From assembly GCA_025449115.1 (NCBI GenBank), contig JAHLKC010000018.1, positions 350,279 through 414,278 of the forward strand: a DNA stretch of 64,000 nt, written 5' to 3'. The notes under the pieces are model-generated. The model searched no databases. It was given only the letters and a program-made list of their open reading frames with translations, and was not told where the DNA came from. Positions 50,959 to 59,955 of this stretch are shown here, one piece after another. Position numbers and translations under genes: made by a program. The stretch is from Chytridium lagenaria. Its lineage: Eukaryota; Chytridiomycota; Chytridiomycetes; Chytridiales; Chytridiaceae. Numbering within the stretch: position 1 is the stretch's first letter; the number at the start of each line of letters is the position of its first letter.

Positions 50959-51897
50959 TGTGAAGTTCTCTCTATGGCCCCCTCTGCTAAGCCCCGGCAT
51001 ACAGAGGTAGAGAACCACATAATAGGTGACGAGACTAGAGTCTAGGAAGTACTCCTAGATCAAGAGTCAAGCCCTATTCTGCCTTTAGTGACAGCGGGGA
51101 TTTAAGTTGCTGTGGTTTTCGTTCTAATCGTTAATAATAAAGGGAAAAAAGGAAGGGAAATGCCTAGAGACTAGATCTAAAGTGACTAGGGGAAAGGGGT
51201 CTACGAGAAGGGATTCCATCCCGCTCCAAGGAGTGTACCAGGCCTCATATTCGCCGCAATAAGCCGTTTTAACATGTTCTATCTCAATCTCATCTACCTA
51301 GGGCCCTGCTCATGCCGCTCTCCCACTCACAGGCAACTAGATAGCCTGTCATAGCCATCGAGAATAGAACAGAGGTAGTTATACTGACCAAACCTTCGAA
51401 GGAATCATGCCCTTGAGGCGTATTCCCATGGCTCATACCTTCTTAGACAATGTCTTGGTTCGGATCGCAGTCTCCCTCGGCGGCGTGCTAACCAGAGCAC
51501 CCGCTAGTACAACTCAACACACGATAGTGAATATAAATGGGAAAGATGATAGCACAGCCCACCAGGGGCTGGCCTGAATGTGCAGAGGGCTTAATCCAGG
51601 ACTGAAGAGGTGTACGTAAATCTATTCAACTTTCTACAAATAATAAAACAATACATAAAGGGGAATCAAATAACAACAACAGGCATCTCGACCAACGTGG
51701 TAGCATGTCATAAGTTGGCATACCACGTCGACCGCCCTTCCTTCTATAAAAACCTCTCTCGTATCTATGGGGAAAAACTATGAAAAACCCCGAGAGGGAA
51801 AAGAATGGAACGGGAATAAGGATATAAGGATAATGGCACGACGTCTATATAAGCGACGCATTCATGCCTCTTGGTGAGGTTATCTTATAATCTCACA
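50959..51897 (+). repeat. 3' LTR
   Basis: 939 bp, nearly identical to the 5' LTR. It is longer at GGCC, CCGGC, AGGGGTC, AAGGGGAAT and ATGGGG runs. Confidence 0.85.
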
Positions 51898-51901
51898 TTG
51901 C

Positions 51902-52256
51902 TCCCAAGGTGCCTCGTACCCCGCTTCCTTCCACCGCTAAGAGCTCTGCTGGTCCCGTCACCTCTAGTGACCCCACCACCATCTCCAAAACTTCGGCTCC
52001 CAACGCTAAACACGCTCTCGTCGGTGCTGATGCCGCCGTCCTCATTGAAGCTGATGATGATGCCGTCGCTGCTGATGTCGTCGTTATCGCCTCTGATGAC
52101 GAATCCGACGAGGCATCTCTCCCTGTTGATCCTGAGTCTGCCTCTGATCCCATGGAATCCGATGATGATGATGGAATGGTTAGTCCTCAGCGACCCACCC
52201 CGTCTCGCTCACCTTCACTGATACTTAAGGACCTCGTTCTTGATTCCTGCTCTTGA
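51902..52256 (+). pseudogene. Unrecognised gene, 3' part, beyond the LTR element
   Basis: Frame VPRTPLPSTAKSSAGPVTSS continues into an acidic tail (ADDDAVAADVVVIASDDESDE; PMESDDDDGM) and RPTPSRSPSLILKDLVLDSC before TGA. It joins the frame before the element across the reconstituted target site if one C is added at ~47062 (TMS-PYVAPKV). Confidence 0.4.
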
Positions 52257-53348
52257 TGAATACATTTGTGATGGCTTTCCTCACTTACCTCCTCTTCCCT
52301 CGTCTTTCTGTAATGATAGAACATGATTAGACTAATAGATTTCCTTCTCTCCTTACCTTTCGTCATAAATGGTTTCAAGTTTCTTGAGTCAAAAATTTAT
52401 AATTCTGAGAAATATAATGTCCTATACTGGGATATATCCCATAGTACAAAACCGACGACAACTAAAAAAATTTCGTCGAATTCGGATATAGTTTGCCGTA
52501 AATCGGCGTATGCTGCCGCTTTTACACCAAATCAATTCGTTGGTCACACAATACTCGCCACTTATTAAATGCGGCAGAATACCGCCAAATACGTAAATTT
52601 TTTCATCATACGGGGAGCTGAATTTTCGGTCACGCAATGGAAATTTCTTTATTTTACAGAATTCAGACAGTACCACAGGATTTGCATCAAACTATACTAT
52701 AGCGCCGTAAATGGCCATCTACGGGAGTCTTCTGTTTCTCCACCATAAGGACTTTACCGTAACCTAAAGCTTTTAATCTGAATATATATTCTATAGGGTC
52801 GTACTTAAAAATTATTAGGACTCCTAAGCCACGTGTGCATAAAGAAAACGTTCTTCCTATTTAGCCCAATACACAGTGTTCAGTATACAAACATTGACGT
52901 CAGACCGCAATACTCTTTTCCACAAAGGTATTTTTACCTTTTTTGCTTTTGTCAAACTATACTGAATTTGTGGTCATATTCTTTGTGATACGCTGACTGT
53001 CGCAGAATGTTGACACTGCCAATGCAGGTATAGTACTTTTGTCGCGTGTACGTACGTTTACGTGCGTACACGTGCGTTTCTGTACGCGTGCGTACGTGTG
53101 CGTACATTTGCGCACGTAAATGTAAACGCATGCACAAGTGTACGTAAACGTACGCAAACGTGCATGTACGTACGTATAGTGGAATTAATGCATACTTCGT
53201 GAACGTTCCTATACATACTCTTTATTTTATTTTTGAAGATGTTCACGATTTTTCTCTCTAAAATCCAAAAATAAATACATTCTGCACAAAATTGGGATTT
53301 TGAAAAATATATTAACGTAATTTTGACATCAACGTACAGCACCATTAG
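52257..53348. other. Intergenic, with repeats
   Basis: No gene supported. It includes a copy of the DE-x-FLVVVGF motif (52448-52477, minus), a short decamer stretch near 52486-52515 and an alternating purine-pyrimidine tract (53043-53180). Confidence 0.45.
53043..53180. repeat. Alternating purine-pyrimidine ACGT/GTGCGT tract
   Basis: About 138 bp made almost wholly of TACGTGCGT, GTACGT and TTTACGTACG motifs. Multiple internal palindromes (GTACGTAC, TACGTACGTA) occur. It reads the same kind of motif on both strands. Confidence 0.8.
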
Positions 53349-53349
53349 T

Positions 53350-55330
53350 TCAACGTCTATAATTCCTGGCGTTGTACCTGCGAGCTTTGTTAGGAGATAT
53401 GTCGCTATCCGAAGAGGTGTAACTCAAGTTTGTACGCGAACGGTCGCGTAAACGAGATGTTGATCCCCTCAAACTACCACGTGACAGGCTTCTAGCTCTT
53501 CCCTTGTCAGGAGAAAAGCTAGCTGAATTTCGAATACGCTGAGACCGGCGAGGTGGTGACGGGGGCAGTTCCTCAGATAAGATTCGTCGAGACCTGCGAG
53601 GTGGGGACTCTGAAAATCGTGGCAATGGTCTTACTCCTGGTCGGCGCACGCGGTTATTGGCTACAGCAACGTCATGCTCAAAAGAAGCTGAGGAGACTCT
53701 TCGTTGTGCTTTGTCATGAAAACTAATTACTAAAGTGCTTGAAGCAAGAAAAACTTACAGTTGCTGCTGTTTGTTAAGGCATCCACAGATCCCCTAATAG
53801 TTTCAAGTTTTTCGTCGAAGTTGTCAAGTCTTTCCTTCAACGCCAAAAGAGAGGATTCAAAACTTTTCTGCATATTGTCTTGCGCTTGACGTAGATAAGA
53901 GAAGTTAGATGCAAGCGTTCTCTGAGTCAAGTTGTTTTCGTGTATAAGAAGGACGAGACTGTCTTGTTGTGCAGCAGCAGTCTGCAAATTCTTGCCGCCA
54001 ACGCTAACAATGAAACAGTCGTTCAGCCTTTTGAGCTCGTTAACACCGAACCCTAAATCAAAAATAAGTTAATTTTAATATTTTAATTGTCAGCCAAAAC
54101 ATCAAATAAATGCACAGTATACAACAGTATACTACCGCAAACTACATTATACTGCCGCACACTACAGTAAACTGCCGCATACTACAGTATACAAACGCAC
54201 ACTACAGTATACAACCGTATGTAGCCGTACATCATTGTATGCGGCAGTTTACCACCGTTACCAGCCGTACAATGACTATACACCACAATATACCTTGAAT
54301 CCTTACCTGGAACATGCTTTTGAAAGCCTGGTGACATGTATGCTTTTGCAGCCAAAGCCTCAGGGTACGTAGCTAATAAGACAATGCCAGCGTCAATCTT
54401 TCTACTCATGTTATCAGCCTGTTTTTTAAATTAGTTTCTAAAAATGTTCAAACCGATAGCAATGGGACTGACCGTCTGAACAAGATGCTCCCAATGTCGA
54501 CGGAGAAAGGAGTTGATGTTAGAGCTTGTCGAGTTAGCATTTGAAAATGCATTCCTTCTGTTGTTTGACTGCTTCACACTCTCTATAAAAGTAGGGTGTT
54601 AGCAAACTTGTTAGATCTTTCCCACCAGTATACCATCATGCATCACTTGACCACTCCGAATCTTATATGCTCCTTCAATGGGGACAGGAAGAGAAGGAGC
54701 CGGTGGAGCACGTATTCTTGATTCCTCGTTAGCGGCATCAACCGCCATCATGCCTGCAGTAACAGTTTCGTTGTCGTCTTCGCTGTAAGTTGGCCCCGAG
54801 TGGCTTCTGGACCCTGCAGCTTTATTAGATAAATAGTTAATTTACCGTGTCAGTGAAGATGATTTGGATTTGAGTATGTTACAGAGTTTCTCACCAAGGT
54901 TGTATTGGAACCCCCTTCCCCCATGTTCATCATCATGTCCACCAAGGCTCATCGGTATGTTGATATGTCTGCACAAGTCAAAAAGCTCTGTTGTCAAACC
55001 ATCGTATGCCTTTAAAATTTTCTTCCAACACCGTATGATGCTGTCATATAAAAAAAGTTGACAACCGTACATAAACGCACGTTACCGCAAACAACCATAG
55101 AATGACGCATTAGACCATATATTGCCATAAATAAACGCAAACGGCCGTATACCACAGCCGTTAAGGTTATTAATGAAATATTTCAATATCCTGAGTCCAT
55201 CGAATTGTAAACTTTTAAAACAAGTTTGTGGTCTGGTACGTAGGTATACGTATACAGCTAGCTGCTGCGGTAAGCTAAGATAGGTTCTTTTTATCACATC
55301 AACTTCAAACATTTGCCTTATGGCCATAGA
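53350..55330 (-). CDS. Unknown intron-rich coiled-coil protein with basic tail
   Basis: Not recognised. From 5' to 3' on the minus strand, exon fragments encode FEVDVIKRTYLSLPQQLAVY, AYDGLTTELFDLCRHINIPM, HSGPTYSEDDNETVTAGMMA, RIRAPPAPSLPVPIEGAYKI, NINSFLRRHWEHLVQTV, MSRKIDAGIVLLATYPEALA, FGVNELKRLNDCFIVSVGGK and a coiled coil (LKERLDNFDEKLETIRGSVD). The tail is basic (PPRRSRRI, PPRRSQRIR, SRGSLRGSTSRLRDRSR) and ends RRYNARNYRR. Two introns are filled with 10-bp-period repeats. It is divergent from the gene at 55556 with ~225 bp between them. The basic SPPRR repeats suggest nucleic-acid binding; that is inference. The 5' end is uncertain. Confidence 0.5.
54117..54298. repeat. 10-bp-period array in an intron
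   Basis: About 17 units of consensus ACTRCMGYAT (e.g. ACTGCCGCAT, ACTACAGTAT, ACAACCGTAT) between exons of the minus-strand gene. The phase stays near 10 bp throughout. Confidence 0.75.
55066..55165. repeat. Second 10-bp-period array
   Basis: Ten units such as ACAACCGTAC, ATAAACGCAC, GTTACCGCAA and ACGGCCGTAT, related to the array at 54117-54298. Confidence 0.7.
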
Positions 55331-55555
55331 CTCTAAAATATTATAACTTCATGTGGCGCTTCTGTATTTGATTGTCTTGTACAAAAGACGATGGAATACT
55401 TGCTTACCCCACCGCCTTCGTATGAATCATTCATTTGGTTGTATACACGGCCACAGACGGTTTAGTCAGTAAAAGAATAACCATTGTGAAAGTCAAAGTT
55501 ACGTCTGATAGTGCGACATTAGTATTACGTACGTAAAAAAAATTCGACGAAGAAA
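55331..55555. promoter_or_regulatory. Divergent intergenic region
   Basis: Short gap between two divergent unknown genes, expected to hold both promoters. No clear TATA box is seen. Confidence 0.35.
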
Positions 55556-58107
55556 ATGTACTGTCCATGCTGTGCTGAAGACGTCCCCTCCGTCACGTCT
55601 AGAAAGATGCTTGAGAACCACATTAGAGATGACCATGCTTCCAGTGGTGCTCTCATAACCTTGCTTCTGAAGCTTGATAGTGAAGCGACCATTGAAAGAG
55701 TCTTGACTATGGTTATTGGCGGCGGTTCCCACGCCCAAGCGCAGCCCCCCCTAGCCCAGCAGACGCAACAACAGCCATCAACTATAGGCGAGTCTCGCTC
55801 AGCAAAAGGCACCTACCATATTGAAACCAGGATGGCGGAAAAAAAGTAAGATGGTGTTGCTTAAATCTCTCATTTCTTTAGTGTTTTGGGGGTTGCGAAG
55901 CAACTTTTTAAGTTGAGCACAGAGGAGAAGAAGGCCATAGATAGGATGACGGCGGAGCAGAAGACGTTATCCGGAGCAATTCGAATGATTCCGAATTTGA
56001 TTGAAGATGCAGCCATAGCTGAAGCATTACGTACGAAGATTACCGAGGTAGGCAAAGCTCTGTTGTTTTAGTGATATTGAAGTTGTTAGGCCAAAGAGAA
56101 GTATCTTGCCGCTTACCGTGCTGGGTACACTCAACAAAATCCGAACGTTGCAAGCTATCAAGTCACCGATAACAATCAAGTTCGCATTGTTTGGAAGACA
56201 GGAAAAGAATTCGAGGAGGTACTGCTTTTTTCTTCCATACATTAATCTTACTTCGAGGGCGAGGAGCAACGCAGACCTAGCTCTCCAAAGCTTAGAGTCG
56301 GTAGCAGTAAAGCCATCTACGTAGAAGATGACAGTGACAACGACGAGGTCCACGGCGCAATACAAGCCTGCCTTGGGACAGTACATTGAAGGTTTGACGA
56401 CAATTTTATTTAAACTAATGGGTATAGAACCTAAGATTGCCTCAAAAGGTCATCCACAGTAACATTGAAGGTTTGACGACAGTTTTATTTAAACTAATGG
56501 GTATAGAACCTAAGATTGCCTCAAAAGGTCATCCACTTGCATTGCGGGTTGACGTGAGCAAAATTCGGAAGAAACAAGAAGAGGAGGAGGCTGAAAGCCG
56601 ACCACGAACGCCATCGGAAGAATACGAGGATCGACCCGTTAGAAAAGGTGCGTAATCTTCCGCCCTCCCCCTGCTTTTATTTACTGACTGATGGGGTTTT
56701 TTCAACCGTTTACCACCGCTTACTCCTTTTTTCACCGCATTTTTTGTTTACTTTTATTTTGCGCTTACTGAATTTGTTTAGGAAAAGCTCCAGCGGCAAC
56801 TTTACAGCAGAGAAGGAAGGGTAGGCCTTTAACTTTTTACTCAGCTTTGCTCACCACGCTAAAAGAGGAAATCGAAGGAGGACCGCCATCCGAGGAGTAT
56901 GAGGAGGAGCCGCCCGTTGGAAAAGGTGTGTTAAAATGTTACATATATATATATAACCGGAACGTTTCAATGTGATTTTATATAGGTAAGGCTCCAAAGG
57001 TCGTGTTGCCGCGGACAAAGAGAAAGGGTAAGATTTATTACTTTATTTTTAAAAAACGCTTGCTAAACCAAAGGGCAGAAACTGTTGAAGAAGAGTTCCG
57101 TCGAATTCATGAGGAAGCGGCAGCAGCTGGTGGGTTAGATTTATTTAGCAATAAGCCGTTTATTAAGCTTACCGATTATATGGAAGCACCGCCAGAAGTG
57201 AGAAAGGGACTTAAATCTCCAAAATCTCCGAAAAGCCCCAAATCTCCGAAAAGCCTCAAAATAGGTGCGTAAATTTATTATATTCCTCGAAAACCAAAAT
57301 AAAAACATGTGTGGTGGCGGGCTTGCCGACTTTAACCAATGTTTACTTTTTCCCGGTGTCTACTCCAGTTTTAGCTTCTCTAATTTTCAAAACAATTTTA
57401 GCCAAGGAACAGCACGAAGAGGCACCGATTTCTCCGGCAAAGTCAAAAGCGGGTATGTACTTTTATTGTTTTACTTTCGTGCCCTTTTTTCTTTTGTTCA
57501 TGTCGTAATTGATATCATTCTATTTTTAGTCCATGAGACAGTGCCGACGTCGCCTAAAGCTGTGAAATCATGTAAGTGTTTTATATTCCTTTTGTTATCA
57601 CGAACTGGCCATCTTTATGGCTCTTTTTCCTTCACAGCCGTTGGCGTTTCCTTTTCGGTCGTTTGCGCTTTAATTGGTTACTTACCCCCGTTAACGGCCA
57701 TCTCCTCTGTTCTACTACTTTTTTCAGACTTTAAATTACTCAGCCAAAGGTTTGCCCGTTTCAACTAAAGGCAAAGGAAAGGGTAATTATTTATGAGGTT
57801 TATTAGAAATTAACCGTTTACTTGCTATTGTTTCAGGGCCAGAGATTCCTTCGGGAGAAGGTGAGTATTCAAAAAATAATTTTTCTGAAGTACCCTAATT
57901 ATTTGTAAGGTGTCGCCAGCTCTTCAAAGGAGCTGCCGACGTCAAAGGGAAAACAGGTCGCAACCGAAAGTGAAGGTGAGGCGGTTGCTGTCCACCTGAT
58001 GTACATTTTCGCTAATGTTCGGACAAAAATTTATTCTTATTTCCAATTTATTTTTTTTAAAACCAGAATCGAAAACGTTTGGGCCGCCCCTGGGTTACGT
58101 GTTATAA
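55556..58107 (+). CDS. Unknown microexon-rich protein ending KTFGPPLGYVL
   Basis: Start ATG 55556 gives MYCPCCAEDVPSVTSRKMLE NHIRDDH, with two Cys and two His spaced like a single zinc finger. Exons 55556-55845, 55882-56047 (VLGVAKQLFKLSTEEKKAID) and 56090-56218 (YLAAYRAGYTQQNPNVASYQ) splice cleanly. After ~56260 it becomes a chain of 20-170 nt exons coding acidic and Lys/Ser/Pro-rich pieces (PRTPSEEYEDRPVRKG; SPKSPKSPKSPKS; KTFGPPLGYVL at the end). Donors are often GTGCGTA or GTAAG. The last exon, 58069-58107, stops at TAA. About 14 exons in all. The composition suggests a disordered nuclear or scaffold protein. A 79-bp tandem duplication containing an intron lies at 56383-56536. Not recognised. 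Confidence 0.55.
56383..56536 (+). repeat. Tandem duplication containing a 44-bp intron
   Basis: Period 79 bp, second copy ~75 bp, one mismatch. Each copy has TTGAAG|GTTTGACG... CCTAAG|ATTGCC, i.e. the same potential intron (56392-56435 and 56471-56514) with ACTAAT as a branch-like motif. Confidence 0.85.
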
Positions 58108-58610
58108 GGGCCTGTGGGTTAGAAGGTTAGGTAATAATTTATATATAAACCACAATGAAATTGACGAGCGTATAAAGAATGAAAAGAAGTTAACATGAAA
58201 AAGTTGAAACCGACGTAACAACGGACAAAGGAATTCTAAAAAAGTGAACGTATTTTTATTTTAAAATTAATATACATACAATTAATATATATTCAAATAA
58301 ATGATTACGCGAATAAGGAGAATAGTTAAGAAAATGAAATAAACAAATAATGTAGGATATAAAATATAAAAGAAATGATTAATACGGATATTAAAGAAAA
58401 TTAAAATGTGAAGGCGCGCGGACATCAAGCTCACGCGCAAGCATCGCCCTCACGCGTGCCTTCACGCGCTTAAGTAAGTATATAAAACATAAATAAATGA
58501 TAAGTATTTAAATAAATATTAAGTAAATAAATATAAAAAATAAATATATAAATAAGTAAATAAAAAGAATAAATAAATAAATAAATAAATAAAAAACGTA
58601 ACACAACGAG
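58108..58610. other. AT-rich intergenic stretch
   Basis: AAATAAAT-type low complexity around 58490-58595. A short CGCGCGGACATCAAGCTCAC-type GC patch lies at ~58413-58470. No gene. Confidence 0.5.
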
Positions 58611-58645
58611 TAACGTAATACAAAGGAGGGGGGCTCGAACCCCTC
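58611..58645. other. tRNA T-arm-like hairpin (imperfect)
   Basis: On the minus strand a T-loop TTCGAGC sits between GGAGGGG and CCCCCTCC. ATAC/GTAT pair outside it. The outer stem is weaker than in the copies downstream. Confidence 0.45.
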
Positions 58646-58695
58646 CAGTATAAATAGTTAGCAACACGTCGCTCTAGAAAACAATTATAAAAACT

Positions 58696-58725
58696 GCGAT
58701 TCTGAGACCGCGGTCTCAAAATCGT
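58696..58725. repeat. Perfect 16-bp palindrome with extended arms
   Basis: TGAGACCGCGGTCTCA at 58703-58718 is perfectly self-complementary. Pairing extends to ~14 bp per side with one mismatch and one G-T pair. Confidence 0.85.
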
Positions 58726-58840
58726 CGTTTTTTTAATTACTTCTTAAAGCGACAAATGTCACTATAAGAACCAAAAAAAAAAAAACTAAGAACAAAATGT
58801 TAAAACACCACTGAACGGAGAAAAATAAAAAAAAACAACA

Positions 58841-58872
58841 ACTGCAGAGAGGGTTCGAACCCCTCATGCAGT
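58841..58872. other. tRNA minihelix-like palindrome, copy 1
   Basis: 32 nt: ACTGCA pairs with TGCAGT. Inside, GAGGG-TTCGAAC-CCCTC forms a perfect 5-bp stem with a canonical T-loop. There is no D arm or anticodon arm. It ends in an exact copy at 59029. Confidence 0.7.
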
Positions 58873-59300
58873 AGGATGGAATAGAGTTGGAGTGGAAAGT
58901 GGAGGAGCCAGTGGTTGGTGAGTGGTGGATGGTGGTGTAGGTGGTGGTGTCGGGGGGTCGGTGAATGGTGCGGCGGTTGGGGGTGGTCGGTGGTTGATGG
59001 GGAGTGGTCGAGGGATGGAGAGAGAAGAACTGCAGAGAGGGTTCGAACCCCTCATGCAGTATGTTTATGGAAGGGGGTGGTGAAAATGGAGGGGTCGGGG
59101 GTTGGTGGTGTTGGTTGTGGTGGCTGTTGCTGGTGATGGCAGTTGCTGGTGGGGAGTGGTCGGGGGGGGATGGTGGTGGGGATGGTTGGTAATGGTGGTG
59201 GATGGAGGATGGAGGAGGGGTGGTTGAGAGGATGATTGATGGTGATGGTGAGGATTGGTCGGGGGGTTAGGGGGGCAGCGTCGGTGGGGGAGGGTAGAAG
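58873..59300. repeat. G/T-rich GGTGGTGG low-complexity region
   Basis: Irregular GGTGGT, GGATGGAGGA and GGTCGGGG repeats surround the minihelix-like palindromes. Minus frames rich in Pro/His/Thr here are composition artefacts. Confidence 0.6.
59029..59060. other. tRNA minihelix-like palindrome, copy 2
   Basis: Exact copy of 58841-58872 in the same orientation, 188 bp downstream. Confidence 0.7.
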
Positions 59301-59307
59301 GAGGATC

Positions 59308-59339
59308 ACGGCATGAGGGGGTCGAACCCTCTATGCCGT
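59308..59339. other. tRNA minihelix-like palindrome, copy 3
   Basis: ACGGCAT pairs with ATGCCGT over a full 7 bp, the length of an acceptor stem. Inside, AGGGG-GTCGAAC-CCTCT forms a T-arm with one G-T pair. The stem sequence differs from copies 1-2 but pairing is kept. Confidence 0.65.
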
Positions 59340-59599
59340 CGGATTGAAATTTGGGCAAAAAAAAGGGGGGAAACAGGGCCTGCTTATGTGAAAAAAAAAA
59401 ATGTAATAAATAAATCACCCAGTATCGCTACAAGTGGTAGCACAGAAAGCTTTAATCTGACTCAAAATTAAAAGCTCACAAACCTCTTAATCCAAATGAG
59501 GTGAACTGAATTCCGCCAACACTTTGCGGATTTTTACATCAAGTTATTACGTAGGAATTTTTGGGATTTTCGGGTGAGCTTTTGTGATTTTTTATTAGT

Positions 59600-59760
59600 A
59601 ACTTTCATCCTCACCCAGCTGCACCCACACTTCGCCCATCCTCAACCATCCGCACCCATCCTCACCTATCCTCACTCACAACTCGCCCATCCTCCCTGGC
59701 ACCTTGTGCATCTCACCCATCCTCACCCATCCTCATCGCCACCCACCCACCGTCATAGTT
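59600..59760. repeat. CCATCCTCACC minisatellite
   Basis: Repeated CCCATCCTCACC, CCATCCTCAACCATCCGCAC and related 10-15 bp units. Confidence 0.7.
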
Positions 59761-59783
59761 TTACTCCTGTAATCTGCTAGAAC

Positions 59784-59814
59784 GAGCTCTCAAGGTTCAA
59801 TCCCTTGACAGCTC
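59784..59814. other. tRNA minihelix-like palindrome, copy 4
   Basis: GAGCTCT pairs with ACAGCTC (6 of 7). The T-arm is CAAGG-TTCAATC-CCTTG, a perfect stem with a canonical loop. The sequence is largely unrelated to the other copies. Confidence 0.55.
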
Positions 59815-59955
59815 ATATGTGTTGCTTTGCGGGCATCCTAATGCAGCAAAGCTTAGAAGTGGTCGTCAGCTCCAGCAAAGTGCTTCAAATTGCTCTCCAC
59901 CAGCTCAGCAATGTAAAAAGGAAACTTTAATAAAAGGTAATGTATAAGTACTTTA

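Larger units (their letters stand above)
47075..51897 (+). mobile_element. Full-length non-autonomous LTR retroelement, TSD TTGC
   Basis: Two direct repeats, 47075-48006 (932 bp) and 50959-51897 (939 bp), begin TGTGAAG and end TCTCACA. They enclose a 2952-bp AT-rich interior. The flanks carry the 4-bp direct repeat TTGC (47071-47074, 51898-51901). The interior has no reverse transcriptase, integrase or gag-like frame over ~95 codons and is full of stops. The element must therefore move with proteins made elsewhere, or be a deletion derivative. No clear tRNA primer site or polypurine tract was recognised. LTR differences are mostly G-run lengths plus a few changes near 47930-47995, so insertion looks recent. 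Confidence 0.85.

Noticed and set aside
53042..53345. Arg/Thr/His-rich minus frames across the ACGT tract
   Set aside because: Simple-sequence translation with no coding context.
58613..58690. Full tRNA gene on the minus strand
   Set aside because: A T-arm is present, but no matching acceptor 5' strand, D arm or anticodon stem can be folded at proper spacing.
59052..59418. Pro/His/Thr-rich minus frames
   Set aside because: Composition artefact of the GGTGGT-rich repeat region.
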